Part shown: piece after piece, positions 13,103-26,165 of the stretch
How positions within the stretch are numbered: the stretch's first letter is position 1
How the letters are laid out: every line of letters starts with the position of its first letter
Source of the DNA: Epiperipatus broadwayi
Taxonomy: Eukaryota; Onychophora; Udeonychophora; Euonychophora; Peripatidae
NCBI GenBank assembly: GCA_028023455.1
Contig: JAQFVV010001008.1
Span: forward strand, 64,001-128,000
Length of the DNA stretch: 64,000 nucleotides
Direction: 5' to 3'
The notes under the pieces: generated by a model
Database searches by the model: none
Told to the model about the DNA's origin: nothing
The model's input: the letters and a program-made list of their open reading frames with translations, nothing else
Program-made: the position numbers and the translations under genes

Positions 13103-14110
13103 CTAACATGGTATGTATCTATTTTTAACTTGCATATTTTCCGGGGTCCGGTGGTACATAAGGTTTAAGTTTCTGGCATTGTATACTCCTTTTGTACCCG
13201 TTAGTATCTTCAAAGGAGCAACATTCTCCATATTCCTTTTTTCAATGTGTATGGCCCTTGATATATTGGGAAAAAACTTTTTGAATTCTTTCATAATGTA
13301 TTACTTGGCCTAAAGGTCTCTCAGCCATCACTTGCTCCCCTTGCCTGAATTGATATTGCTGGTTTCGTTTTTTATTTTCGATTGCAGCGCAGCCCGTTTA
13401 ATCGTTCGCATGCTATCTTTTGATCTTGTGGTTTATCTATCTTCTCTTCCATCTACATTTGGTTTTTAATAACTGAGGACATTCTTTCCCATAATGCAGA
13501 AGTGAGAGTTAGGAGTAAATCTGTCGACTCATTCATTGTGTTGTTAATATACTGTACCACCTTTTTCGTTTATTTGCCCAGTCGATGGTTGGTTGGTATA
13601 TATGTCTAAAAAGTCGCCTATTTCTCGCATGACTCTTTCCTAAGGGGTTGGCCTGGATTTCTAATGGAAATTTAACTATGATGAATTCCTTGTTTGGCCA
13701 TCCATGTCTTCATTCTTTGGAGGTAAATGCTGTGCCATGGTCAGATATCACTATCTAGGGTTTCCAACTTCTGGCCTTTATTTTTCGGGGGAATTACTTC
13801 TGTGCTCCTCTAGCGTTTGCTGTGCTGCTGGGTATGCTTTCACGTGCTGAAAGCATCTGTGGGACAAATCAGTGTTCAGATGTTGAAACATCGATGTTGG
13901 TATGTGTGATCTGCAGCTGCTTGGCTCAATTCAGTTTGAGATGAGGATGAGATAATGACTCTCCATGCATACGATCGTTGATTGCATGCTCAGGCACAGA
14001 TACTCACAGGTTTCAACACATGTAGGATCTGTAGTACATCTGGCCAATAAAATTGACATTTTGTTAGCTTCTTCTACTTTCAGGAGACCATAATGTCCGA
14101 TGATGGATGT
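13103..14110 (-). pseudogene. Integrase relic (gypsy)
   Basis: Near 13,745-13,715 the - strand reads VISDHGTAFTSKE, matching the second-aspartate motif of the DDE integrase core (S/T-D-x-G-x-x-F-x-S). The final open segment, 13,294-13,103, encodes a basic C-terminal domain with GPY/F-like features (FPNISRAIHIEKRN...LKILTGTKGVYNARNLNLMYH). The HHCC zinc region is not intact. Many stops are present. Confidence 0.75.
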
Positions 14111-14267
14111 GGGTAATAATTTGGTGTCTCAATTTGTGAGGTATTATGACTTTCCATGGTTAATGAGGCTTTTGGTATTAATCTAGAGATCCACCATCAC
14201 CAGTTCTGTGTGAATTCCTCAGTGCCTACTGGCTGCCATCTTAGATGTAATAATGTTAATTATTTTC

Positions 14268-14603
14268 TTATATTGAGCAGTCCTGGATGCTACAATGGCC
14301 TAAATTCTGGAGGTGAGATTCCACTGTTTTTCTGCTGTGGTTTGTCATTATCTTCATGCCTGGTTTCCTAAATCTGGATTCTGACATGCATGGGCATGAG
14401 GTGCAAGCATTTAAAATATCAGCCACAATATTCTGTGAGTCAGGGCCAATAAATGACACTATGAAACTTTGTGAAATCAGGCTCCACCTTATCAATCTGT
14501 CATTGTTTAAAAAGCTCTTGTTCAAAAATTCCAAACATTTGTGGTCAGTTATGATTACCACTTCTGATCCAACAAAAACTGTTTCAGTTTCTGGCAAGCC
14601 CAC
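14268..14603 (-). pseudogene. RNase H relic (gypsy)
   Basis: The open stretch contains VIITDHKCLEFLNKSFLNND, RLIRW and IVADILN, matching the conserved segments of gypsy RNase H (TDHxxL, R-x-x-R-W, N-x-V-A-D-x-L-S). It lies between RT and integrase as expected. The start is simply the first methionine in frame and has no meaning as a gene start. Confidence 0.85.
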
Positions 14604-14993
14604 ACTATTACTAATGTCTCCTGCTCAGTTGTGTCCTGTCTTTCTGCCCCTCTCAACGTCCATTTAATAAGTATAACACTTGATGCTCATTTTTATCACC
14701 AATTTGAAACAACTTGCTTTTAAACCTGCCTACTACTGCTCTGTGTTTAAGGGTAAAGAGTGAGGAAAATCCGGATGGTATAACATTACTTGTTTCCAAG
14801 AACTTATCTTTAACCCTATTACATTCTTGCCTCATGCCTCTCTTTCCATTCCCAATTTTTTTACTTCTCATTTCTTGCTTAATTCAATTAGCTGTGTGGT
14901 GTCATAAGCAAATCTTAGGATGAGAAGGATAGAATTATGACTGTCCCAGAAATGCTCGAACCTGCTTCTGGTTGGTGGGATTAGGAAAATTCT

Positions 14994-15545
14994 TTATAAG
15001 CTTCTATTTTTGCAGGATGGGGTTTGACACCTTTGACTATTTACAACATGGCCCAAAAATTCAATTTCTTCCAACTTCAAAAAACTCTTTTTCATGTTGA
15101 TGGTTATATTTTCACGTATACATTCACGAAAGAAGCTTTCCAAATGACGCAATAGTTGCTCATCGATGTCTTTGAGTAAGGTACATATCACGATATCGTC
15201 CAAATTTAACACACCAAGTGTTCCTGTATTTGAGGAGATAAAGCATTCTTTTAAACACCTCATGAGGCCTGCTCACACCTACTAATTAAACCGAATGGAA
15301 CCCTCTTGAACACGTAGGTCAACCATTGTAACAATGCCGTGATACTTTCTATGTATTGGTCCAAACGTATTTCGGTTAATAACCTGCTGTGCCGTATCCA
15401 CTTAGCTCAGAATACAGTCTTCCTCACAAGCTGCACAAATGTTTCATCCATTGGTGGCGCACATCACGTTCGAGAATGGTCACATTATTTAGGCACGCCA
15501 TCTAAACACAAACGCACATTGTCCGTTTTCTTTTGATTATAATCA
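14994..15545 (-). pseudogene. Reverse transcriptase relic (gypsy)
   Basis: Pieces of the RT domain occur in order on the - strand: KKTDNVRLCLD (15.54 kb, compare RKKDGTVRLCVD), APPMDETF, a PFGL-like segment, then LNLDDIVIC at about 15,190-15,215. The last corresponds to the catalytic YxDD box with tyrosine replaced by asparagine. It is followed by FLKLEEIEFLGHVV near 15,060, the well-known F-x-x-x-x-I-x-F-L-G-H block. Several frameshifts separate the pieces. Confidence 0.85.
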
Positions 15546-15831
15546 ATAGTGTTATTGTAGGTGAAGGGCCCGTTCAATAATATCCCATTCCAGCATCTGC
15601 TTTATTTGTTTATCCACTTCCTCTTTGTATTAGAACGGGATAGGATATAGTTTTTGTTTGGTGAAGTACGATTCCTCTCTAAGCCCTGAACCGTGAGTAT
15701 ACCATCTCTAATTTTTCCTGGTAACGCCAGAAAATACATCGCGTATTATCTTTTGTAAAATCTAAGGCAACTGCTGACTATGCTTTAGTTATTCTAATCA
15801 TTGATATGCCACTTTTTATTTTATCATTTCC

Positions 15832-16270
15832 TCATCGATCGCTTGCATAACCTAACTGCCAATGTTGGGGTGATTTCTCTTCAGCCACTCCATTGTAAAT
15901 GGGACTTCTAGGCGCTTCAACATACATTTCTTCATTGGGTAATGCTGTATGATCCCTTTGATACTGCTGAAGCGAAATCGAACCTAATACTAAGTCATAC
16001 AACAAACCCTCCATTACTAAGAAGGCATAATCTAAAAAAACATTTACCGCTTAATTTTCATCTCCAGCTTTATTGGTATCCGTTCACTATTCATTTTCTT
16101 CCATTTGCCAGGTTAGCAATCGGATAGGGCGATGGATACTTGCTTTAAGTATTTTGGGTTGCTTTCATATCTGTGGCCAGTTTTTTGGATAAGTGAGTAG
16201 ATACTTGACGTCAGAGTCAACTAATGCTTGTATTTCATTGTCATTATAGTTACTTGAATGACTGAATGTG
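15832..16270 (-). pseudogene. Retroviral-type aspartic protease relic
   Basis: Near 16,205-16,226 the - strand reads ALVDSDV, matching the protease active-site motif A-L-V-D-S/T-G with the glycine replaced by aspartate. Further downstream, 16,014-15,832 encodes DLVLGSISLQQYQ, resembling the conserved hydrophobic-D-L-I-L-G segment of gypsy proteases. The lost glycine and intervening stops indicate an inactive copy. Confidence 0.6.
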
Positions 16271-16299
16271 AATTTGTGCCTCTGTCTTCGTTATCCTTT

Positions 16300-17444
16300 T
16301 GTGTGTACAATTGCTTGTATGGGATAGCCCAGCCTTCTCTATTTTTTACCTCTTGACAGGCTTGTACTCTTTTGTTTGGCAATAGAATTTATTTTGAAAT
16401 TTTACCTCCTTTTCATTTCTGTCTTCCTCAAGATATTCATATCTCGATAGCCGTTAGTATACGAGTTGTACTTTCAATATCTTGCAACTCCTGACTGCTT
16501 ATTAATATTTTTCACTTATCCAGAGTGGCATGTTGTGCCTAATCATCATACCATCTGCATTTCTGGGATACTGGAATGCAGTTAGGGCCTTATGCTGATT
16601 TACTTACTGACAAAAAGCAGGCATAAGAATATTTTGATGGTTAGCAGGTATGTTTCATGCATTGCCTGGAATACATCAAACCTTCCTCACGTTTGCACCT
16701 CCAGTACATTGACATTGTTGCCTTTCTCATATTCCATAAATGTTTAGGTTGTATAGATAGAGTATTCTACCAGTCTCTGGCACATTCTTTTAAATGAGAC
16801 TGGAGATCGCCATTTTTCAATGTTCAGATATATTCTGGAACTTGGAAAAACATCTTTAAACTATCGGGTGGTGTCTAGGGTTTCCACCCGGTTCCCCTCA
16901 AAATACTTGTTCTCATACAATTTTGCCAACCGGAGACGTTCGATTAGATGATTATTATAGAGTGAGATTTGGTTACCTTGTTGCGCTTTGATTGGATTGG
17001 ATCTGTTGATGAATGTTCATTTCTTTTATCCACATCCATCTATCCATTGTCTTCTCCTCTGTATTTGATGCTTGACTGACTTAATGTCCCAGGCAACATA
17101 TCCTTCTCTGCTTCAATATCGATCAATGATTTAGGTTGTGTATCTGTCTTGTTCTCGTTGCCATTTTTAACTGAGTATCCTCCATCTGGCCACACTTTTG
17201 AAAATTCTGGTATGTTGTTGCTGGAGACCATGTTTTCCTCCAAACGGTTTAGTCGTTGTGATGTCACATTCATGAATTCTTGAAACATGTTCATCATCAT
17301 TTCCTTTCATGTCTCACTTCTTTGATGAAAGCATCAAAGTTATACTCTTCATTATGAGTACCTGTTGGCGCTCTTGGGAATATCAGAGTACTACCTCCTC
17401 CCACCGCTATCATAATGTAGAAGGCCCCAGGCTCATTATCCATT
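16300..17444 (-). pseudogene. gag relic of the gypsy element
   Basis: A - strand frame starts with ATG at about 17,444 after an A-rich leader and runs some 50 codons before stop codons at the end of the first segment. It resumes in another frame at about 17,300-17,040, which encodes a polar, coiled-coil-like segment (FQEFMNVTSQRLNRLEENM) typical of gag spacer or N-terminal regions. No intact CCHC zinc knuckle is visible. The assignment rests mainly on position upstream of protease. Confidence 0.5.
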
Positions 17445-17450
17445 TTTTTT

Positions 17451-18300
17451 TTTTGCTATTTTGTTACTAGCAGAAAGTCACAAGTTAATTCTTTTCTAAA
17501 CGTCATTTTAATACAACTCTATAAGTATATTGTATTATGTATATCTGAGGAGCTATATCCGGTATGTGGCAGAAAAAATTTTTAGTTCTATATAAAAAAA
17601 TAAGCCAATATTCTAAATTCTTTTATTTATGTTTCCAGAGATTAACTTTGCCGTCTTACCTCCACGTAGGTCCTATTTTAACCCACTATGCCTATATGTA
17701 TACATGTTTAGGTACATGAAAATATACAAAATCCTGTGCGTGTCTGTCTTTAATAACTATACCATATTATTTATATACTTTACTTTATTTATATTTCATT
17801 AAAATATTAATTTACTATATTAATATAACTGAAATAATCCACTTACAGCTTGACCACAGCTTTCTCTGACACACAAAACAATAAAAATGCATTTACATTA
17901 ATACAAGTATATATATAAAGAAATATGTGAATAAATATACATGTCATGTTTAAAACTATTTTGGCTCACTAACCTCCATTATTTTGATCATCTACTATAA
18001 TTTAGTTTATTTGATATCGTGTAAGAAATTGCACTTGCCGACAAATTTATTTGAAAAAGGGCGCCAGTCGATAAGAACAATGGCCATAATCAAATATACA
18101 TATTAATGGATAATGATCCAAGCACATTTATAAGGGTTTATAAAGTTTCAATGCAATTAAAATTTTACTTTGCGTTTCTAGTTCACTTTAAAAAAATTTA
18201 ATTTGATTCTGCTGACGAAAAAAAAAATCTCTGCATGAATAAGTAAATGCTATTTTAAATGACTCAATATTATTTAAATCTAAGACGTATAACAATTAAG
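17451..18300. other. AT-rich DNA beyond the gypsy 5' end
   Basis: Position of the expected 5' LTR. No terminal dinucleotides, promoter or second copy could be matched. Confidence 0.4.
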
Positions 18301-18510
18301 TACGGTATTGAATTTGTCTGACCTGGGATGAAACCAGTTACCATTTGGTCATGACACACAAAAAATTTAAACAGCCTAAAAATGCGATTAACAAAATAAA
18401 ATATATACAAAAAAAAAATTAAAAATTAAAAATAAGTAAAATCCCATGATAACTGCCCTCCGAATTATGAACCTGGGATGAAACCAACTACCATTTGAGT
18501 CACAGCAGAA
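18301..18510 (-). repeat. Two tandem tRNA-like relics
   Basis: Two related - strand units, about 18,301-18,360 and 18,441-18,510, share AAATGGTARYTGGTTTCATC and CCCAGGT. The motif resembles a tRNA D arm (TGACTCAAATGGTAGTTGG), with a B-box-like GGTTCATAATTCGG after it in the second unit. They look like decayed SINE heads repeated about 140 bases apart. Confidence 0.45.
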
Positions 18511-18774
18511 ATAGATGAACAATTATCAAACAATTTTATAGAATCACGCATTTGAGATCAAAACTGTTTCAAAAAACATTTATATAAAAATGCGTTTAAA
18601 CTATAACGAAGTGTATACCATATACACCCATATATATATGAATATGTACACACCAAATAAGCATATATATGACTACATATAAATATACAAACAGATATAC
18701 CTATACAAATATTTCTTTTATTATTATGTACATGGCTTTATTAGAAAAAAAAATAAAATATCATATTGCAGACT

Positions 18775-19010
18775 GCACCTCTATTATTTCAGGCCGTGCG
18801 CTGGTCACAACTATGACACGGAAACAACAATTACAGACATAGACCCTATTGTTTCAGGCTACTCAGCAATTCTGAACTCTAAAGTGTAAGAGGTCTTCAC
18901 CTAAACGGTTACTCAAGGAATCTTCATAAACGATCACTAAAAAAAACAAGAGACTTCACCTAACAGTTACTCAAAAAAAGGTCTTCACCCTAGGTTACTC
19001 AATAAATGAT
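18775..19010. repeat. Degenerate short tandem repeats
   Basis: Two imperfect repeat types are visible. The motif CTATTRTTTCAGGC occurs at about 18,780 and 18,846. A unit of the form GTCTTCACCTAA...GGTTACTCAA recurs three to four times from about 18,891 to 18,996 with variable spacing. No coding meaning is apparent. Confidence 0.5.
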
Positions 19011-19637
19011 TCAATAGCATAATCGAGAAATGGAGAAAAAAAAATCTTAACTAAAAGGTGGCTGGCATATATATTTATCCAAAAAATATAAATTAAAAAA
19101 GCGACATACGCATTTACTCTTTATTAAAGTTTGAAGAAATTAAGTTTGCTATTTTATTAACAAAACTTATATATATATTTGGTAGGACACGTAATTACAA
19201 AATATTTAACAGTGAACGAGAATTTTGCATGATTATAGCATTCATTTTATATAAAAACGAAATGCAGAGAAAGTGAAAAAAAAATGTTTGTTAACACCAT
19301 ACACTGACACATTAATTTTTGACTTATCAAAGCTTTCAATCTATGAAAAAAATTCTATTAACGAAAAAAAAGGTTATCTAAGATATTTACAAAAATTTAT
19401 CAAACGGAAATAAAAATCTATTATGTAACTGTACTTTTTTTACTCAACATAACACTACCGTTTCCTACTATATTTCGAGAAAAAACATTATTATTCCAAA
19501 CTTTTCATATTTGAACGATACCAAAAACAATCAAAGTGAAAACTAACTTAAAGGAGGGCAGGTGGAATATGTTGACACTTCGCCTTATCGAAGCTATCTA
19601 CTTTATACGACAAAAAAAATATGGCGCACTGGCCATG

Positions 19638-20137
19638 NNNNNNNNNNNNNNNNNNNNNNNNNNNNNNNNNNNNNNNNNNNNNNNNNNNNNNNNNNNNNNN
19701 NNNNNNNNNNNNNNNNNNNNNNNNNNNNNNNNNNNNNNNNNNNNNNNNNNNNNNNNNNNNNNNNNNNNNNNNNNNNNNNNNNNNNNNNNNNNNNNNNNNN
19801 NNNNNNNNNNNNNNNNNNNNNNNNNNNNNNNNNNNNNNNNNNNNNNNNNNNNNNNNNNNNNNNNNNNNNNNNNNNNNNNNNNNNNNNNNNNNNNNNNNNN
19901 NNNNNNNNNNNNNNNNNNNNNNNNNNNNNNNNNNNNNNNNNNNNNNNNNNNNNNNNNNNNNNNNNNNNNNNNNNNNNNNNNNNNNNNNNNNNNNNNNNNN
20001 NNNNNNNNNNNNNNNNNNNNNNNNNNNNNNNNNNNNNNNNNNNNNNNNNNNNNNNNNNNNNNNNNNNNNNNNNNNNNNNNNNNNNNNNNNNNNNNNNNNN
20101 NNNNNNNNNNNNNNNNNNNNNNNNNNNNNNNNNNNNN
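19638..20137. other. Assembly gap of exactly 500 N
   Basis: A block of 500 undetermined bases. The round length suggests a placeholder of unknown true size. Features on the two sides should not be assumed to be contiguous, and frames crossing it are meaningless. Confidence 0.99.
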
Positions 20138-20524
20138 TTAAATATGAAATTAATATCAAATGATGACCTATTGTACATGCAATTAGATCATAAATAATAG
20201 ATATTGATTGTTTATAATCTATTCATCATATATATATATTGATGATATAATTGATGTTTATTTATACATAAATTTTAATTTAACATAAACCAAATAAACT
20301 TGTCTGATTATTGTTCAATGGTGCAACATGGATTCATTGATTAATAACATTTGAAGGAAACAAGATAAATTGATTATATTATAAAATTTATTTGAAATAA
20401 CTAAATCACATAAACCAGAATTATAATCCCAGGATTGGCAATTATGATTATATTATTTTTTGTATTCAATTCAAAAATTATTATCTGACTGGATATAAAC
20501 TTTATAGGGCAATCATAATCAAAT

Positions 20525-20985
20525 ATTTGCATTTATTATCTAAATTATTATTGATTAATAGGTACTATAATAATTTCATGATTGGTCAATAAGTTCTTAA
20601 TCTTGTTCAATTATAAATCTGATAGTAATATATTTTATTATGTTATAAGTCAGAATGATTTGTTGAATCATATTTAAGATTAGCATATGCGGATCACAAA
20701 TTCATTTAAATATTAAATTTTAATATTCATACATGATTATAATATATAATAATTCTTTTTATATAAATCAGCATTTATTTTTTATTTAAATTGTTATTGA
20801 GTGGATAAGTATTGTAATAAGTTCATAGTTAGCCAATAAGATCTTATACAGCTGATAGTAATATATTCTATTCTGTTGTCAATCAGAAGAGTTTTCTTTG
20901 ATTATATTTAAAGTTAATTGATATAGTTCATAAATTCAGTTTAAATATTAAATTTTAATATTCATATTTGATAATATTAAATACT
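20525..20985. repeat. Imperfect tandem duplication, ~235-240-bp unit
   Basis: The segments near 20,529-20,740 and 20,771-20,975 align along their length. Shared blocks include GCATTTATT near the starts, CTGATAGTAATATATT in the middle and TTTAAATATTAAATTTTAAT near the ends. The copies differ by many small changes, so the duplication is old or belongs to an AT-rich satellite-like repeat. Confidence 0.6.
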
Positions 20986-23380
20986 AGTAATTTTTATTAT
21001 ATATCTTGATTGTTTTAACTTAAAGTTTTATTAATTGAATACATAAAATTAAAAATAAATTGATCTGATTAATTTAATATATTGTAATAAATATAATGAT
21101 ACTATATATATATATTTATATGAGCATAGGCGTTAAGTTGCATTTGTTTTTATATATATTATTAAACAAGTTAAAATAAAGTTAGCATTTAAAAATTTTT
21201 CTTTAAAAAATTAAAAATTGAAATTAAAATATAAATGTAAACTCTTATATATTAAAGTGCTTACAGATAATGAAAAAATTATTAAAATAAATTTTTATTA
21301 AAAGAAAAGAAAAAGGTATTTTAAAACTAAAATTTAAAAGATTTAGAGATAAATTATATCTTTTGTTTAATATGAAATATATTTTTGATTTGAAGAAAAC
21401 AGGGTAATTAATTAGAAATGGAAATGATTGTTAATTAGTTAAATTAAAACCAGCGCGAGCATTTAAATGCATAATAACCTGTCAGATAGAAAAACAATAG
21501 AAACTGATTGGCAATGAAGAATCATTTAGGAAATGGGACCTCAATGAAAGAGATCATCACTAGCGCATGTGTTCAATCATGACATTAATATAAAGGACAA
21601 GGTTTGAAGCTTGGTAGTTAGTGAATGAGAGTGATGATTATTGGCGATGTAACAACTGAAGTGTTAGTGCGGGGATTGAAAAAAATAGCACAACAATCTC
21701 GATTCTCATGAAAGGAAGAAAATGAATGTCGTTTAATATTAGGAGACCAATTACACTAAAAAAAAAAATAAAAGTAAAAGAGATAATAATGAAATCAGCG
21801 TAGGATACAAAATCTTGAATGACATTAAGAGGTGCGTGCAAACAGAAAGGAATATCTGAAGATGAACTATTTCAATATTATTAAACTTTAAAAATTTATG
21901 AACAGTAAATTAAAAACTTTCCAATTTAAGCCTGATTTCAATATTATTTCCACTATCTAATAACATTATTTTATTAATTGATTATAATTTTATTTAATAT
22001 ATTGTTGTAAAATCATTTCATTATTTATTTATTTATTAATTTTATTATTAAGATTTTTATTATAGTTCATTTTCAATTAAATAAATTATAAAAATATTGA
22101 AAACTTAAATCAAAGTGAATGGCTGTCGATTTGTAAAGATATATTAAGGAGGCCAATCTTGAGTTTGTTCATTTTAGTAAGTTAGTTGGTTCAATGGATT
22201 GGATATGTTGTAAATTATATTAGGTGTAATATGAGATCCACAGCTCTGAACTTAGGATTATGAATACTCCTTCACCCCTCTGTTTGCCTAGATGAGTTTT
22301 ATGAGGTAAAATAAGAATACAACGACTATTCCTATACGATTTTCAATTTATTAGTCTACTTGCCCACAGATGTCACATCCCTGTGGGTGGAGAAGTCAAT
22401 GTCGTTTCTATTTCATATTGACCTAGTCACTTACAATTCAAACTCAATATGGTTTAATGTTAATGACAATAAGCCTGCATTAGACCATGAATGTATCAGA
22501 TGGATGGCCTTGATTGATTGAAAATGTGTTGCCTAAGGTTAAATAGGGATGAAACTATTTTATTTTCAAGTACAATCTATGTAGTCAGTTCAATTTCGAT
22601 CCTAAATAAAACTAAATTTAGAATTTGTTTATAGATGTTACATGGATTGGTTATGGGTTAAATTATGTTTTAGGTTTTTCCAATTTTTGGTCAAAATATA
22701 TAGATATTCGAGCTAAATAATGATACCTTAAGGTAGTGAATCTCAAATGTATTTATTAGGATCTCCTTCAAGTTATTGGTGACAATGCAAATATCATAGG
22801 TAGGAAAATACTAGGGTTAGTTACCGTGTAAGTCATATGCTACATGTTGTCAGTAATCAATAATTTTGTATTTTGATCGTTTATGTTTTACTTGAAATGT
22901 TTTGACCGTTGAAGATCTATGTATTGATCTATAGCAACATATTAAACAGGTTTATAATATCCATCTGTATCTGAACTTGATTAAAAATGTAAGCCTTTTA
23001 TAATGCATAAACTGTAATACATAAATATTTACGGGCAACGAAGATGAGAAAGACCAATCCACACTGAAGTGAGCAGAGCAATACCGGCTCGATGCTACAC
23101 ATATACAACAAATGCCATGCTAGTATTAATCGCTAACATAAGGAAGGGCTTAATAACTAATATCTAAGCAAAATGAGAAAACATTAACATAACTGCCATA
23201 ATAAATACATGATTAAAAGCAAAAATATCCATACTGAAAAGAAAGGCATTGGGATAACAATTAAATGACAAACTTCAAACTACATCTATTCATACTTATA
23301 AGTAGCAAAAGTATAATCAAAGACCACAACAATCATACATATGAAGATAAACAAGTAGTTAATTTTAAAATTACAATAAT
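20986..23380. other. AT-rich DNA, nothing firmly recognised
   Basis: A more complex patch (about 21,450-21,850) with a TATA-like AATATAAAGG near 21,587 and another at 22,180-22,960 may be decayed repeats. Neither gives a coding frame or a recognisable element. Confidence 0.45.
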
Positions 23381-23383
23381 AAT

Positions 23384-23625
23384 GTATATCGGGTTTGAAC
23401 TCGGACTTTTACACGACCCTCAACCATCCATGCTAACTCATATCGATGACACACTTGATCACACACATGTCGAAAAGATAAATCTTTTGACATCTTTCGA
23501 TATATGTTGATCAGATGTCGAAAGATTTATCTTTTCGACATGTGTGTGACCAAGTGTGTCAGCGGTATGAGATAGCATGGATGGTTGAGGGTTGTGTGAA
23601 AGTCTGAATTCAAACCCGCTATATA
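23384..23625. repeat. Near-perfect palindromic repeat (family P)
   Basis: Arms of about 108 bases, 23,384-23,492 and 23,514-23,625, are reverse complements with few mismatches around a loop of about 20 bases. The outer ends read GGGTTTGAACTCGGAC and, on the other side, GTCTGAATTCAAACCC. Related arms occur at 40,985-41,260, 60,640-60,700 and, in part, 54,290-54,430. No coding capacity; a non-autonomous element. Confidence 0.85.
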
Positions 23626-24091
23626 TTATATATAGAAATGCAGGTATGAAAAAGCCTGTACTGTAGAAAAAAATATTCATATTTCAAAATAATAATAATG
23701 GAAATTATATACGAATCCAAGGCAAAATATATAACAAACATTAAAGTAGCAGCTCTATGCTTATAGATATTAATAAAACATACATAAATTCCCCACTGCG
23801 ATCTTTCAAAGTGATAAACATTAGTAAAAAACATTTCTATACATTACCTTTAAATACATGATTATATGCTAGATGTACATATACCCGAATAAAGAACAAA
23901 ATAAAATGAGATTAACAAAATGCTGAAAGCGCATAACATTTCAGATATCATCATCATCATAATATATAAAATCTTTAAAACACTTCCATCTTCTATGAAG
24001 TGAAACGATTTTCCACAATTGTAAATTTGATCACTTTAACGGTTGTATATCTTGTTTATTATTTAAAAGTGCATTTCAAGAACAATTCCAA

Positions 24092-26165
24092 ATGATATAT
24101 GTACATCATCATCAACCATTATCAATCCACTGTTGGATGAAGGTCTCTCCAAGCTCAGACCATCTCCAATCTTTAGCTTCTTTTCTCCACATCACCCCTG
24201 CACACTTTTTTATTTCATCCATCCATCTCACATGTGATCTTTTTCTGGGTCTTTTGCAATCTCTTGGAATCCATTTTAAGATTTCAATTGTCCATCTATT
24301 GTCCAGCCCAACTCCACTTCAGTCTTTTAATTTTTTCAATGAGGTCAAATACACCTGTTTGTTCTTTTACCCATATACTGCATTTTCGATCTCTGTCTTG
24401 TTACTCCTAACATGCATCTCTCCATATTTCTTTAAGTGGTCTGAATTCTCTATATTGCTCTTCTATTAAGTATCCAAGTCTCAGATCCATAAGTAAAAAC
24501 TGGTAAAACACATTTATTAAAACCCTTTCTTTTCAAACACATAGACATATTTCCTTTTAGTATCAACTTATTTCTACCAAAAGCACTCCAACCAAGTTTA
24601 ATTCTATGACTAATTTTATCCATTATGTTTCCATCTGTATTAATAATCTGACCAAGATTTTTGAAGCTCTTAATCTTCTTCTAACTCCTTCTAACTCATC
24701 ATAATCAATCTTTATTTTCATATTTTGAGAATATTCCATTGAACATTACTTTAGTCTTTTTAACATTTATCTTTAATCCTACTTTCATCTGATAACTCCT
24801 GCAACATTTCCTGCAGCTCTAAAGTATTATTTGCAAAAATAACTACATCATCTGCAAAATCTAAATGACTTAAATAATCTCCATTTTCTTTCACTCCTTT
24901 AGCTTGCCATTTTAATCCACAAAAATTCTTGCAGCACTGCTGTAAAATGTTTTGGGAGATATGGAGTCTCCCTGTCTTACACCCTTCTCTATGTTGACGT
25001 TCCTAGTATCATTATGTAATCTAATTGTTGCTGTTGCATTTTTAGTAATATTCTTTAAAATATGACAATATCCTGGATCTATACCTTGATGATCCAATGC
25101 TTTAATCACTGAAGAAATGTTTATAGAATCAAATGCCTTTTCATAATCTACAAATCCAAAGCATAATGACAACTCGTACTCATTTGTTCTTTCTATAATT
25201 TCTCTCAATATCTGGATATGATCTAGTGTACTAAAACCACTTTTAAATCCAGCTTGTTCTCTTGGTTGGTGAAAATCCAATGTTCTCTATAGACGACTTG
25301 TAATTATCTTGGTAAAAATTTTGTATAAGACTGATAAAAGGCTGATAGGTCTGTAATTTCTAATATCTTCTTTATCATTTTTTTCTAATATTAATATTAA
25401 TACTGCATTCTTCCAATCATCTGGTATATTTATGATTTAGACATTTGGTATTTAACTTTGCTAAAAAAATTCTCTATTTCTTCACCTGCTTCTTTTAATA
25501 TATCAATTATAATTTCACCATGACCTGGAGCCTTTCCTTTCTTCATAAATTTAATTGCATGTCTCACTTCTTCATTTAAAATTCTGTGCAATTTGGAAGA
25601 TATAATATATATATATATATATAGGAGGTACTTGTTCTTTATTACTATATAATTCTTGATGGAAGTCTTCTACCCATTTCATGATGTCATCTCTCTTTTT
25701 AGTATTAGTTCAATCTTTTTTTCTTTATTGCAGATATAAATTTTCTACCGATACCAAAATGTTGTTTCACACTCTTGAGACTTTTATTCTCTTCTACAGC
25801 TCACCTTGCTAGTTCACATTTATATTTTCTTATATCATTTTCAACTCTTTTCCGCACCATTTTAAAGAATTCGAGATATTCAATCCTTTTTAATGCATCA
25901 TTTTTGTATATCTTTATATTCCTTCTTTTCTTCATAAATTCTCTAGTCTCAATAGAAAATGTATTGGTCAATTGCTACCAGCTATCTTTGTTGCAGTTTT
26001 TAAAAGTGTATCAGTTATTTTCTTATTAATTTCATTCAAATCTGAATCATGTTCAAAATCTACTAATACTTGAAACCGATTTGTAAGTTCTAATTTAAAT
26101 TCATTAGAGTGATTCTGAAGATTAGGAATATCAACTATAAATATTGTTTTTCTTCTTTAGGAGAT
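24092..26165 (-). pseudogene. 5'-truncated RTE-type LINE (RTE1)
   Basis: The - strand encodes decayed RTE-clade protein. At 25,280-24,912 are RT blocks QAGFKSGFSTLDHIQ, DYEKAFDSI and GVRQGDSISP. At about 24,280-24,110 is the typical RTE C-terminus RSHVRWMDEIKKCAG...AKDW...WIDNG, and the 3' end carries the TCATCATCAACCATTATC type of sequence common in this clade. The RT is followed by a region matching the YADD block with losses. Homology stops near 26,165, before the endonuclease, so this is a 5'-truncated insertion. Frameshifts and stops rule out function. Its sequence aligns with the second copy at 29.7-34.6 kb, which retains endonuclease. Confidence 0.9.

Larger units (their letters stand above)
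13095..17450 (-). mobile_element. Decayed Ty3/gypsy retrotransposon
   Basis: Reading the - strand from 17,450 down to 13,095 gives the canonical Ty3/gypsy order gag, protease, reverse transcriptase, RNase H, integrase, all in relic form. The total of about 4.35 kb fits the internal part of such an element. Numerous stops and frameshifts interrupt every domain, so it cannot encode functional proteins. Flanking LTRs were not identified; they may be deleted or too diverged to see by eye. Confidence 0.85.

Noticed and set aside
13095-17450. Intact retrovirus-like element
   Set aside because: Every domain is interrupted, the protease glycine and RT tyrosine are substituted, no LTRs are visible and no envelope-like gene is present.
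19536-20197. Several long frames across the N block
   Set aside because: They consist almost wholly of undetermined residues; an artefact of translating N.
22170-22270. TAGTTGGTTCAATGG as a tRNA A box
   Set aside because: No matching B box at the right distance and no related copy in the window.
24092-24469. 125-codon + strand frame
   Set aside because: It is the complementary shadow of the RTE1 C-terminal region, which makes sense on the - strand.
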